A stretch of 64,000 nucleotides of DNA, taken from the NCBI RefSeq assembly GCF_014596945.1, contig NZ_JACVXB010000008.1:74329-138328 (forward strand), in the 5' to 3' direction. This DNA is from Aestuariibaculum sediminum (lineage in GTDB: Bacteria > Bacteroidota > Bacteroidia > Flavobacteriales > Flavobacteriaceae). Made by a program: the position numbers and the translations under genes. Positions 10,866-19,932 of the stretch are shown here, in pieces; within the stretch, counting starts at the first letter, position 1, and every line of letters begins with the position of its first letter. Under the pieces are notes generated by a model, which was not told the origin of the DNA, searched no databases, and saw only the letters and a program-made list of their open reading frames with translations.

Positions 10866-10906
10866 ACAAAAAAGGGCTGTATTGATTAACAACACGCCCT
10901 TTTTGT
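10866..10906 (-). terminator. Hairpin between SusE-like gene and GH13 amylase gene
   Basis: A 9-bp stem (10869-10877 with 10896-10904) plus weaker inner pairs, read on the minus strand as A-run/GGGC ... GCCC/T-run. It looks like an intrinsic terminator placed inside the susCDE-amylase gene series. It could lower amylase expression relative to susCDE. Confidence 0.65.
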
Positions 10907-10942
10907 AATTACATAAGAAATTTGAGTTAGTCGTTAAAAATA

Positions 10943-12298
10943 TTATCGTTTTCCTAGGTAATATCTTGGTCCGTCAACATCATTAAAGTCTATACTTATA
11001 ACGTAGTTACCAGCTGTAACAGCGATGTTGTTTTCAGGATCCTGATCAAGTATATTATCTTCATTAGCGTCGCCATAGTCTCCGTTCCATTCGTTATTTG
11101 GTCTGAATTTAATGTCACCATCAATTAAATTTACATTTTCAGCATACCAAATACCTGGTTGGATTTCCGTTAATGCAGCATCAGGTGTTTCACCCCAGTT
11201 GTTATATCCAGAGCCAACGGCACCCCAAACAGTAGCTTCTTCAATACTGTATGATTTGTCTTTTAAATCTACAGTTACAAAATAGTGTCCTGCGGTAACA
11301 GCTATATTATTTTCAGGGTCTGCATCTAAAATGCCGTCGCCGTTGGCATCACCTAAATCACCACCCCATGCGTTATTCATTCTGAATTTAATATCTCCAT
11401 CTACGAACATTACACTAGCTTTAAACGTATCGGTTGTGTAATCGTAATATAATTTAGCATCTGGACCACCGTTGCCCCAATCGTTATAACCAGAGCCAAC
11501 AATTCCCCATGAAAATTCTTCGATTGTATATGAATTGTCATTCGTGTCAATGGTAATTTTGTAGTCACCCGCAGTAACCGCAATATTATTTTCCGGATCT
11601 GCATCTAAAATTCCATCGCCATTGGCGTCACCTAAGTCGCCACCCCATTCGTTGTTTTCACGGAATTTGATATCGCCGTCAATTAAATTAACGTAAGAAA
11701 CAATGACACCTTCAGTTGCTGTTGTATAAAATTTAGCGTCAGCAAAGGCACCCCAATTATTATAACCAGAACCAACAACACCCCAACTTGCAACTTCGAA
11801 TCCTGCACCACTTTCAACGGCTTCTGGAAGTACTACGCTTAAAGTTTGTGTTTCGGTAAAAACAGGTAATCCTCCATCTGTACCGGGTGAAGCCATTAGC
11901 CTAAAGTATAAGTTTCCGGTATTTGGGTTTTCGCTATTTGGATCGTTATCAAGTCCGGCATTGGCAGCAAATTTTAGCATATCGCCAATAGTGATAGATA
12001 ATTCGTTACCATCTGTTGAGCTTACAGTTTCAACATCAGTAAAATCGCCAATAATAGAATGCTGAAGTTCATATTCTACGTTTGTAGGAACGCCGAAGTA
12101 GGCATCTTCCCAGGTAAAACGTTCACCGATGTTTTTAGAAGCTGCTGCGGTTAATGTATATTCTTCAAGAAAAACATTGGAAAAGCTAATACCTTCTTCA
12201 GGCACTTTAGCAACAAATACTAAATCGTCTTCTTGGTCGCAAGAAGTAAAGCTTATAACAGCTATAATTAAAAGCGATAAAAATTTTATAAGTTTCAT
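10943..12298 (-). CDS. SusE/SusF-like starch-binding outer-membrane lipoprotein
   Basis: 451 aa. The lipobox ends at Cys20 (SFTSC). The N-terminal ~150 residues resemble the SusE Ig-like domain. The rest is three tandem ~93-residue modules (172-263, 264-357, 358-451), each beginning WGxVGSGYNxWG and containing IDGDIKFR or VDGDIKFR, then an Asp-rich loop such as GDANGDGILDADPENN, then NIAVTAG. Such modules in SusE/SusF bind starch helices through aromatic residues. It lies 18 bp after susD, so it is very likely part of the susCDE operon. Assignment to SusE rather than SusF is uncertain because the family is variable. Confidence 0.85.
   Translation of the reverse strand: MKLIKFLSLLIIAVISFTSCDQEDDLVFVAKVPEEGISFSNVFLEEYTLTAAASKNIGERFTWEDAYFGVPTNVEYELQHSIIGDFTDVETVSSTDGNELSITIGDMLKFAANAGLDNDPNSENPNTGNLYFRLMASPGTDGGLPVFTETQTLSVVLPEAVESGAGFEVASWGVVGSGYNNWGAFADAKFYTTATEGVIVSYVNLIDGDIKFRENNEWGGDLGDANGDGILDADPENNIAVTAGDYKITIDTNDNSYTIEEFSWGIVGSGYNDWGNGGPDAKLYYDYTTDTFKASVMFVDGDIKFRMNNAWGGDLGDANGDGILDADPENNIAVTAGHYFVTVDLKDKSYSIEEATVWGAVGSGYNNWGETPDAALTEIQPGIWYAENVNLIDGDIKFRPNNEWNGDYGDANEDNILDQDPENNIAVTAGNYVISIDFNDVDGPRYYLGKR
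10946..11785 (-). repeat. Three tandem ~280-bp coding repeats in the SusE-like gene
   Basis: Repeat units at 11510-11785, 11228-11509 and 10946-11227 encode near-identical binding modules. Between the first two, the loop and NIAVTAG segments are identical in protein but differ at many third codon positions, so the duplication is not recent. Confidence 0.85.
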
Positions 12299-12316
12299 AA
12301 TAATTAGTTTAGTTTT

Positions 12317-13864
12317 TTAATAACCTTTATTTTGAGTTAAGTTTGGGTTGGCTTGTAAGGCAGATGAAGGAATAGGGTAAACGTTGTAAGTTGAAGGAAT
12401 TGAGGTTCCATTTTTTACACCACCTTTCCAAGGCCATATATAGGTGCTTCCTGTAAACATTCCAAAGCGAATTAAATCGGTGCGTCGATGTCCTTCTAGG
12501 TTTAATTCTCTTCCTCTTTCATCTATTATAAAGTCTAGAGTTAAATCGGTCTGACCAATGGTATTGGCATGCGATCGTTTTCTAACATCATTTACATATT
12601 TTAAAGCGCTTCCCATGTCGGTATTTGCTGCACCTCTTAAAGCACATTCGGCATACATTAAATAAGCATCTGCTAATCTGAATAATGGGAAATCGGTGCT
12701 AGAAAAACTTGTAGCTACAGATGCAGAATTGAAATTGGTATTTCTGAATTTTATGGAAGGGTATCCGTCTGTCCATTCTTTATAGTCTTCCATGTCATAA
12801 TTATGACCTTCGGTCCAGAACAATTTCGCTCTGTCATCATTTGAAGTAGCTAAATCACCATATAAACCGTACCATGCTTTTGTAGCGCGGTGACCCGTCC
12901 AACCTTCTGCTGCACCAAACTCGGCAAGAGGCATGGTATCAGCACTTAAGTTGCCATTAATGATATAGGTAGTGTTTCCATAACTTTGACTTACCTGTGA
13001 ATCGGCAATTAAAGGAAAAATAATTTCTTTAGATGAATTGTTATCAGCAGAAAATAAGCTTACATAATCTGTTGCCAATTCATAAGGGCCTTCGTTGATT
13101 ACTTTATTAATATAAACTGCGGCTTCAGTATATTTTGCGTTACCTGTATAAACTTCAGCGTTTAAATATAGTTTACTAAGTAACATTTGAGCCGCACTTT
13201 TGGTTGCTCTACCGTAGGTGTTGGTATCTAGCAGGAGCGGTTCAATATCTAATAATTCCGCTTCTACATAATCGAATAATACATCACGAGAAACTTCATC
13301 TAAAGGTTCAGATTGTCCATAATTTTCTTCGGTAGCTAATACACCTTTACCAAAAACATCAATTAAATAATAGTAAGCTAATGCTCGAATAAATCTTACT
13401 TCAGAAGTGATAACCTCTTTGTTTTCAACATCTACATTTGGTAAAATGGACAACAGGTTGTTGCATTGAGGAATGGTAAAGAAAATTCTATTATATAAAT
13501 ATCTAAAGAATTTATTTTCTGGTGTCCAATTACTGGTTGTTGTAAGTTGGTCTAAACCATTATCGCCCCAACGGTTTTTCATGCCATCGGCTGCAAAATC
13601 CTGTAAGTTTACAATACCTCTTAAGAAAGGTGATTCTCCGGCATTATCACTAATGTCCGATTTGTCAGGACCTTCGGCACTTGATAAAGCAAAAGAACCA
13701 TAAAGTCTGGATAAAATCCCCTCAACAGCTTGTGGGTCGCGAGCTAAAAGCTCATCAAGCGATAGTTCAATTAGCGGATCTGGGTCTAAATCGCTTGTAC
13801 AATTAATATTTAGTGTACCGATAAAGACAAAACCGACTAGTATTTTTATTATATTATTTTTCAT
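12317..13864 (-). CDS. susD: SusD/RagB-type glycan-binding lipoprotein
   Basis: 515 aa. The lipobox ends at Cys22 (NINC). The helical SusD fold shows family landmarks: FIRALAYYYLIDVFGKG near residue 165, a TPR-like segment (AAQMLLSKLYLNAEVY), and the C-terminal FPLFRLADAYLMYAECALRG followed by VNDVRKRS, INLEGHRR-type (LNLEGHRRTDLIRFG) and the final NLTQNKGY. It forms the lid on the SusC transporter that captures maltodextrins. It lies 11 bp after susC and 18 bp before the SusE-like gene, in one operon. The starch substrate is inferred from the neighbouring GH13, GH65 and GH97 genes. Confidence 0.95.
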   Translation of the reverse strand: MKNNIIKILVGFVFIGTLNINCTSDLDPDPLIELSLDELLARDPQAVEGILSRLYGSFALSSAEGPDKSDISDNAGESPFLRGIVNLQDFAADGMKNRWGDNGLDQLTTTSNWTPENKFFRYLYNRIFFTIPQCNNLLSILPNVDVENKEVITSEVRFIRALAYYYLIDVFGKGVLATEENYGQSEPLDEVSRDVLFDYVEAELLDIEPLLLDTNTYGRATKSAAQMLLSKLYLNAEVYTGNAKYTEAAVYINKVINEGPYELATDYVSLFSADNNSSKEIIFPLIADSQVSQSYGNTTYIINGNLSADTMPLAEFGAAEGWTGHRATKAWYGLYGDLATSNDDRAKLFWTEGHNYDMEDYKEWTDGYPSIKFRNTNFNSASVATSFSSTDFPLFRLADAYLMYAECALRGAANTDMGSALKYVNDVRKRSHANTIGQTDLTLDFIIDERGRELNLEGHRRTDLIRFGMFTGSTYIWPWKGGVKNGTSIPSTYNVYPIPSSALQANPNLTQNKGY

Positions 13865-13875
13865 TGTTTTAAATT

Positions 13876-16800
13876 TTAAAAGTCAATATTCACACCTAAG
13901 TTGTACACGGTTGGTCTCGGGTAAAAATTGTCGTCAATTCCTTTAAAGTTTTCAGGATCTTGTCCGGAATAATTTGTAATCAGGAATGGATTATTTACAG
14001 CGCCATAAATTTTAAGTGAAGCATTTTTTATAACATTATTTAGGGTGTGGCCAAGCACAATGTTTTCACATCTTAAGAATGATGAGCCTTCAAGAAAGTA
14101 ATCGGAATACTGGATAGGATCCTGAATATCTGTAAACACTGGGTTAGCCGAGCCATTGAAGAAATTTAATGCGTTATTAAAGAATGTGTCATCTTGAGAT
14201 TTTACATTTTGAATTTCGCCATGTGTTAAGCGTCTTGAGTTATACACATAACCATCTAATTGACCTCTAAAGCTGGCTGTTAAATTCCAGTTATTGTAAT
14301 CGAAATTAAATCCAAAACCAAATGTCCAGTTAGGTTGAATGGCTTTGTAGTAGCGATCATCCTCGGTAATTTTTCCGTCGTCGTTAAGGTCTACAAACGA
14401 ACCTAAAATAGGGTTTCCGCTTTGGTCATATACTTGTTTAAATACCCATGCCGAACCAGCTTGTTGCCCAACAGCATGTCTTAACAATTCGTTTCCTGTA
14501 CCAAAAGCTAAACCACCGTCTGGAGCATTTATTTGCTCTACACCTTTTAAATCGGTTACTTCGGTATAATTGTATGATAAGTTACCGTTAAAAGATAAGT
14601 TACCGTGGTCGTTTTGTATAGGACTTAAATTAAGATTTAGTTCGAAACCTTTGCTTTCGGTAGAACCTACGTTTTGAATAACACGGTCGCTAAGGGCTTG
14701 TCCCGGAGGCACGTTAGTAAGTACCAATAAGTCGGTTGTTTCACGTTGGTAAATATCGAAAGAACCTGAAAGTACCCCTCGGTTAAAGAAATCGAAATCG
14801 ATTCCAGCATTGTAAGTTGTTGTTTTTTCCCAGGTTAAATCTGGATTAAATTCTTTTGCATTGTATACGTTTACACCAGAAATGTACTGACTTTCAGGTG
14901 ACCCCACTTCGAAAAGTGGAATTGCTGGATAAAAACCTACCTGTCCAGAAATATCTTGCTGTCCGGTTTCACCCCAACCTAAGCGAATTTTAATGTCGTT
15001 AATGAAATTAACATCTTTAAGAAAGTTTTCTTCTTTTAGTTTCCATGCCAGTGCAGCTGATGGAAAGTAACCCCAACGATTTTCAGGAGTAAAGAAAGAA
15101 GAACCATCCGCTCTAAACGATGCTGTTAATAAGTATTTATTCGCAAGATTGACATTGGCTCTTGCGAAATAAGATTGTAGGTTTAACCTATTGTAAAATC
15201 GATTATTTATGTTGTTAGCATCGATGTTTGGAACACGATCTCCGGTAATACCATCGCTGTCTAAGTCGAAAGGCTTATCATCTTCATTATAAGCAGGGTC
15301 TGCATAAAATTCATCTTTATTACCATCGTTTTTAAAATTCTGATAGGAGTAACCCGCCTGGATATCGAAATTATTTATAAACTTTTCGTCAAATTCTTTG
15401 CGATAAGCAAGGTAAGATTCCATAGTAGTGTTAGTAATATGTTGTCTTTCGGCATAGCTCAACCCTGGTTGGAATATATAGGTTCCTGCTGGTATAGGGT
15501 TATTGTTAGGATCGGCACTGGCTACCAAAGCGTAGCTATTAATTGCGTTTTCTTTATAACGTTCTTCAATTTTGGCTCTCGATGCTTCTAAGCCCAAATT
15601 TACTACGGCTCGCAGCTCAGGTAAGAAATGAAACTTATAGTCTAACTCCACATTACCAAGTAATCGCTTTACATTTTCAGGTCGTGTGCGTTGTTCTAAA
15701 ACCGCTAACGGATTACTGGCTCCAGCCTTTGCATTAGGATTATTTGAATCTGGAGCAAATAGTTGTTGGTAATATCCGCCAAAAATAGAGTTGTCGTCAT
15801 AAATTGGTTTTGTAGGATCCATAGAAACAGCACCACCTATGGCTCCACCATCATCAACCGAATTTTTTTCAACCGAAGTTCCTTTGGCGTTAATATCTAC
15901 TTTAAGATGATCATCAAAAAATTTAGGTGATAAACGTAATGAAGCTGTAATTCTTTCGTAATCGTTAGTTCGAACAACTCCTTCGGTATTATTGTAACCA
16001 ACAGAAGCTCTAAAAGGAATAGACTGAAATAAGTTGGCTCTTACACCAAAGTTATAATCTTTAGTTACAGCCGTTCTGTAAATAGCGTCCTGCCAGTTTG
16101 AATTATAAATTTCCCTGTCGCCTTGTGGAGTACTTATTACTTGAGCTACTGGTTGCGTAGTTGAAACGCTTCCTGCAGGTACGCCTAATAAATCCAGATT
16201 GTCTGGATAATACATTTTAACAAATCGAACAAAAGTGTTACCATCCATAACATCGATTTCTTGTTTAGAAGTCACGTTACTTAAAGATGTTCTTGCCGAA
16301 AAGTTAAATTTAGCATCACCAGAAGTCCCTTTTTTAGTGGTTATAATAATAACCCCGTTAGAAGCTCTCGATCCATAGATAGCTGTAGCCGATGCATCTT
16401 TTAAAACACTGAAACTTTCAATATCATTTGGGTTAACCAAGCTTAAAGGATTGCCAACTCCTGCTATACCACCATTGTCAAGGGGTACGCCATCGATAAC
16501 AATTAAAGGAGAGTTGTTACCAGAAAGTGATGAGCCACCACGTATTCTAATATTGGGAGCAGCATCGGGCTGTCCGCCAGCGCTTGTAATTCTAACTCCT
16601 GCGGCTTTTCCTTGCAATAATTGATCGGGAGATACTACCGCCCCTTGATTAAAATCATCCGAAGAGATAACTTCAACCGAACCTGTTAGGTCTTCTTTTT
16701 TTACGCTCCCGTATCCTATTATAACCACTTCATCTAAACTTGCAGCATCTTCTGCCATAATTATGTTTAGCACCGTTTGACCATTGTAGATGATTTCCTG

Positions 16801-17037
16801 CGATTGATAACCAATGAATGTAAATGTGAGTACATCGCCTTTATTCGCCTGAATTTGAAATTCTCCGTCAAAATCGGTAGCTGTTCCATTGGTGGTTCCC
16901 TTAACGAGAATATTTACACCGGGCAATGGCAAAGATGTAGATTGTTCTGTTACTGTTCCTTTAACTATGGTTTGGGCCAAAAAAGTTGAGGGCACAAGAA
17001 ATAGTAAAAACAGTACGCCATTAATAATTGTCTTCAT
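13876..17037 (-). CDS. susC: SusC/RagA-type TonB-dependent outer-membrane transporter
   Basis: 1053 aa with signal peptide (about 1-21). A carboxypeptidase-D-like regulatory domain covers about 25-100 (VKGTVTEQ ... LPGVNILVKG ... TDFDGEF). The plug follows at about 110-230 with the hallmark VIDGVPLDNGG and SVLKDASATAIYGSRASNG. A long beta-barrel ends in a C-terminal aromatic residue (NLGVNIDF). There is no STN domain, so FecR control is not expected. It should import maltooligosaccharides with the SusD next to it. It is the first gene of the minus-strand arm; its upstream region holds two LacI-type operators shared with the divergent regulator. Confidence 0.95.
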   Translation of the reverse strand: MKTIINGVLFLLFLVPSTFLAQTIVKGTVTEQSTSLPLPGVNILVKGTTNGTATDFDGEFQIQANKGDVLTFTFIGYQSQEIIYNGQTVLNIIMAEDAASLDEVVIIGYGSVKKEDLTGSVEVISSDDFNQGAVVSPDQLLQGKAAGVRITSAGGQPDAAPNIRIRGGSSLSGNNSPLIVIDGVPLDNGGIAGVGNPLSLVNPNDIESFSVLKDASATAIYGSRASNGVIIITTKKGTSGDAKFNFSARTSLSNVTSKQEIDVMDGNTFVRFVKMYYPDNLDLLGVPAGSVSTTQPVAQVISTPQGDREIYNSNWQDAIYRTAVTKDYNFGVRANLFQSIPFRASVGYNNTEGVVRTNDYERITASLRLSPKFFDDHLKVDINAKGTSVEKNSVDDGGAIGGAVSMDPTKPIYDDNSIFGGYYQQLFAPDSNNPNAKAGASNPLAVLEQRTRPENVKRLLGNVELDYKFHFLPELRAVVNLGLEASRAKIEERYKENAINSYALVASADPNNNPIPAGTYIFQPGLSYAERQHITNTTMESYLAYRKEFDEKFINNFDIQAGYSYQNFKNDGNKDEFYADPAYNEDDKPFDLDSDGITGDRVPNIDANNINNRFYNRLNLQSYFARANVNLANKYLLTASFRADGSSFFTPENRWGYFPSAALAWKLKEENFLKDVNFINDIKIRLGWGETGQQDISGQVGFYPAIPLFEVGSPESQYISGVNVYNAKEFNPDLTWEKTTTYNAGIDFDFFNRGVLSGSFDIYQRETTDLLVLTNVPPGQALSDRVIQNVGSTESKGFELNLNLSPIQNDHGNLSFNGNLSYNYTEVTDLKGVEQINAPDGGLAFGTGNELLRHAVGQQAGSAWVFKQVYDQSGNPILGSFVDLNDDGKITEDDRYYKAIQPNWTFGFGFNFDYNNWNLTASFRGQLDGYVYNSRRLTHGEIQNVKSQDDTFFNNALNFFNGSANPVFTDIQDPIQYSDYFLEGSSFLRCENIVLGHTLNNVIKNASLKIYGAVNNPFLITNYSGQDPENFKGIDDNFYPRPTVYNLGVNIDF

Positions 17038-17146
17038 ACAGTTCTTTTGTTAATGTCTTAGTTTTAGTTTAGTATATCTTCACTTCTCACCATGAATTAT
17101 TGCTAATGTAGTAATTGTAACTATGGTATTATTATGAAATTCGTAA

Positions 17147-17161
17147 CGCAAACGTTTCCGT
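17147..17161. promoter_or_regulatory. LacI-family operator 1 (susC-proximal)
   Basis: CGCAAACGTTTCCGT, centred on AAACGTTT with a central CG, is a classic LacI/PurR-type half-palindrome. It is repeated in inverted orientation at 17187-17201; the 15 bases match exactly as reverse complement. It lies about 110 bp upstream of the susC start. Confidence 0.75.
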
Positions 17162-17186
17162 GTTAATAACTTTTACAAAAATTTTA

Positions 17187-17201
17187 ACGGAAACGTTTGC
17201 G
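17187..17201. promoter_or_regulatory. LacI-family operator 2 (regulator-proximal)
   Basis: ACGGAAACGTTTGCG is the exact reverse complement of operator 1. The centres of the two AAACGTTT cores are 41 bp apart, close to four helical turns, so two dimers or a tetramer could bind the same DNA face. It lies about 150 bp upstream of the LacI-type gene. Confidence 0.75.
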
Positions 17202-17303
17202 CTCAATTAAATAATAAGAAAAAACTTACAGTAAATATTATTCTTACAATTTAAAAGTTAGTTTATGTTGAAGAAACATACTAAATTAGCTATATTGGGT
17301 TTG

Positions 17304-17318
17304 TCGTTAGCATAACGA
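17304..17318. promoter_or_regulatory. Hexamer inverted repeat upstream of the LacI-type gene
   Basis: TCGTTA-GCA-TAACGA, a perfect 6-bp inverted repeat with a 3-nt spacer, lies 35 bp before the regulator's ATG. It could be a protein site or a small hairpin in the leader. No function can be assigned. Confidence 0.35.
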
Positions 17319-17353
17319 TTTGTTTTCGCGATTAGTCAGTAGTATCCTTAAAA

Positions 17354-18427
17354 ATGAAGAAAAAAGTAACTTTAAAACAAATAGCAAGAGAATTAGATGT
17401 ATCTGTATCTACGGTTTCAAGAGCTTTGGCCGATAGTAAAGAAATTGGTGAAGATACGCGACGTCGAATTCAGGCTTATGCTAAATTTTTAAACTACAAG
17501 CCCAACAATATTGCACTTAGTTTGAAAAATAAGAAGACGAAAACCATTGGGGTGCTTATTCCCGAAATTGTACATCACTTCTTCTCGACAATTATTAGGG
17601 GTATTGAGATTGTCGCAAATCAACGCGGCTATAATGTTATTGTAGGGTTGTCTAACGAGTCATTTAGTAAAGAAGTATTAAATATGGAAATGCTTGCTAA
17701 TGGTAGTATCGATGGGTTTGTATTATCTATTTCAAAAGAAACACTGCTTCAACAGGATTATCATCATTTTAATGAAACCATAAATCAAGGCATCCCAATA
17801 GTTATGTTTGATCGTGTCGTAAATGAAGTAGAGTGCGATAAAGTAATTGTTGACGATTTTTCTGGATCTGTTAAAGCGGTAAAAAAATTAATAGCTAATG
17901 GCTGTAAACACATTGGACTTATCACTACTATGGATTACGTAAGTGTTGGGCGCCTGCGTACCCAAGGTTATTTACGAGCACTTGAAGAATCGCAAATGTA
18001 TGCAGAACCTAATTTGATTTTGAAACTTGATGACATGGGGGCTTTAGAAGATAACTTGGATATTCTTGAAACAGAGATAGAACAATTTTTTAAAAAGAAC
18101 CCTGAAATAGACAGTATTTTTGCTGTTAATGAGCTTTATGCGGTAACAGCCATGAAGGTTGCCAAGAAGTTAGGATATGATATACCATGTGATATTCAGG
18201 TTATCGGTTTTACCGATGGCGTTTTGTCAAAACATGCTTCGCCAAGTTTAACTATTGTTAGTCAACATGGTCAAAAAATAGGTGAAAAGGCAGCCGATTT
18301 ACTAATTGATCGGTTAGAATTAAACGACGATGAAACGGAATCGAATCATAACGAAAAGCCTAAGAAACAGACCTTTGAAACCGTGGTTATTGAAACCGAA
18401 ATTATTGAGAGAGAATCCACTAAATAA
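17354..18427 (+). CDS. LacI-family transcriptional regulator of the starch/maltose locus
   Basis: 357 aa. The N-terminal LacI helix-turn-helix (VTLKQIARELDVSVSTVSRAL, residues 5-25) is followed by a hinge with NYKPNNIALSL and a periplasmic-binding-protein-like sensor domain (TIGVLIPEIVHHFFSTIIRGIE, with the end of the core near VIGFTDG and PSLTIVSQHG). It sits divergent from susC with two perfect LacI-type operators between them, so it probably controls both arms and itself. The effector is unknown; a maltooligosaccharide is likely from context. In Bacteroides thetaiotaomicron the analogous locus uses SusR, which is a different protein type. Confidence 0.93.
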   Translation: MKKKVTLKQIARELDVSVSTVSRALADSKEIGEDTRRRIQAYAKFLNYKPNNIALSLKNKKTKTIGVLIPEIVHHFFSTIIRGIEIVANQRGYNVIVGLSNESFSKEVLNMEMLANGSIDGFVLSISKETLLQQDYHHFNETINQGIPIVMFDRVVNEVECDKVIVDDFSGSVKAVKKLIANGCKHIGLITTMDYVSVGRLRTQGYLRALEESQMYAEPNLILKLDDMGALEDNLDILETEIEQFFKKNPEIDSIFAVNELYAVTAMKVAKKLGYDIPCDIQVIGFTDGVLSKHASPSLTIVSQHGQKIGEKAADLLIDRLELNDDETESNHNEKPKKQTFETVVIETEIIERESTK

Positions 18428-18459
18428 AAATTTATTAGGAATTTTAAAATTCTTTTCTA

Positions 18460-18467
18460 TATCTTTG
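18460..18467 (+). promoter_or_regulatory. Candidate -7 box for the permease-pgmB-GH65-GH13-GH97 operon
   Basis: TATCTTTG fits the Bacteroidota TAnnTTTG -7 consensus and lies 90 bp before the permease ATG. No good -33 TTTG is seen at the usual distance. The implied leader contains a 7-bp hairpin (TGATAAG 18513-18519 with CTTATCA 18527-18533). Confidence 0.4.
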
Positions 18468-18557
18468 AAGCAGAATCAAAACTTATATTTTCACTTCTCA
18501 CTTAATAAGTTTTGATAAGTTTTATGCTTATCAGTAGTATCAATTAATACTATTTCG

Positions 18558-19916
18558 ATGGAAAAGCGTAAGTTAAGTTTTCTTCAAATCTGGAACATGA
18601 GTTTCGGTTTTTTAGGAATTCAAATGGGGTTCGCCCTTCAAAATGCCAATGCAAGTAGAATACTTCAGATTTTTGGAGCCGATGTACATCAGCTATCCTG
18701 GTTTTGGATTATAGCACCAATCATGGGGCTTATTGTTCAGCCAATTGTTGGATATTACAGCGATAAAACCTGGGGGCGATTCGGTAGACGGAAACCATTC
18801 TTTTTAGCCGGTGCTATATTGGCTTCGGTGGGACTTGTGTTAATGCCTCAAGCCGATATTTTTATTGCCTTTTTGCCTGCCATCTGGGTAGGTGCTGGAT
18901 TTTTAATGTTAATGGATGCTTCTTTTAATATTGCCATGGAGCCCTTTCGTGCTTTGGTTGGTGATAATTTAAGAACAGACCAACGTACTTTAGGATTCAG
19001 TGTGCAAACGGCTTTAATTGGTTTCGGTGCCGTAATAGGGTCATGGTTACCTTATACTTTAACCAACTGGTTTGGAGTATCGAATGCAACGGTAGCGGGA
19101 GAAGTTCCGTTAAACTTAATTTTATCTTTTATAATTGGAGCGATTGTTTTAGTACTCTCAATTCTGGTAACTGTAATTACGACAAAAGAATACACTCCAG
19201 AAGAGTTATTGCAATTTCAAGAAGAGCAATCAAATTTCGAATTAGAAGAACAAGAAGCTTCTGAAACAACAGGATTAAAAACAATTCTGGAAGATTTTAA
19301 AAAAATGCCTACAACAATGCGCCAGCTAAGCTGGGTGCAGTTTTTTTCATGGTTCGGCTTATTTGGCATGTGGGTATTTGCTGTACCAGCCATAGCGCAA
19401 CACATATATAATCTACCTGTAAGTGATAGTAGTAGTGTTTCCTATCAGGATGCAGGAGATTGGGTTGGTATTTTGTTTGGAGTTTATAATCTTGTTTCGG
19501 CATTATATGCATTTGCACTACCGATTATCGCAAATAAGTTAGGGAGAAAACGAACTCATGCCTTGTCTTTAATTATTGGAGGTTTAGGCTTGTTATCGAT
19601 TTACATTATGCCAGATAAAAATTGGCTGATTCTTTCTATGATAGGAGTAGGTATTGCATGGGCTAGTATTTTGGCTATGCCATATGCTATATTGGCTGGA
19701 TCCATTTCACCCAAAAAAATGGGTGTGTATATGGGAATCTTCAACTTTTTCATTGTCATTCCACAAATTATTAATGCACTAATTGGTGGGCCGTTAGTAA
19801 AATATCTTTACAACGACCAGGCTGTTATCGCACTTATGGTAAGTGGTTTTAGTTTCTTAATTGCCGCTACACTAGTATTTAAAGTAAAAGACGTCGACGA
19901 CGTTGTAAAATCTTAA
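18558..19916 (+). CDS. MFS sugar permease (SLC45/GPH-like, probable maltose transporter)
   Basis: 452 aa, about 12 transmembrane segments. The N-terminus (SFLQIWNMSFGFLGIQMGFA) and the loop 2-3 motif GYYSDKTWGRFGRRKPF are characteristic of sucrose/maltose-type SLC45-like permeases. A charged central loop (TPEELLQFQEEQ) separates the two halves. It should move maltose or short maltodextrins across the inner membrane, probably with protons. It lies 16 bp upstream of pgmB in a six-gene run with GH65, which fits delivery of maltose to the cytoplasmic phosphorylase. Substrate is inferred from context. Confidence 0.9.
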   Translation: MEKRKLSFLQIWNMSFGFLGIQMGFALQNANASRILQIFGADVHQLSWFWIIAPIMGLIVQPIVGYYSDKTWGRFGRRKPFFLAGAILASVGLVLMPQADIFIAFLPAIWVGAGFLMLMDASFNIAMEPFRALVGDNLRTDQRTLGFSVQTALIGFGAVIGSWLPYTLTNWFGVSNATVAGEVPLNLILSFIIGAIVLVLSILVTVITTKEYTPEELLQFQEEQSNFELEEQEASETTGLKTILEDFKKMPTTMRQLSWVQFFSWFGLFGMWVFAVPAIAQHIYNLPVSDSSSVSYQDAGDWVGILFGVYNLVSALYAFALPIIANKLGRKRTHALSLIIGGLGLLSIYIMPDKNWLILSMIGVGIAWASILAMPYAILAGSISPKKMGVYMGIFNFFIVIPQIINALIGGPLVKYLYNDQAVIALMVSGFSFLIAATLVFKVKDVDDVVKS

Positions 19917-19932
19917 AAAAACAAACATCATA

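Noticed and set aside
17074-18500. Repeated TTCACTTCTCAC near 17080 and 18491 as a shared operator
   Set aside because: The two copies lie in opposite orientation to the genes they precede and are not palindromic; chance in AT-rich DNA cannot be excluded.
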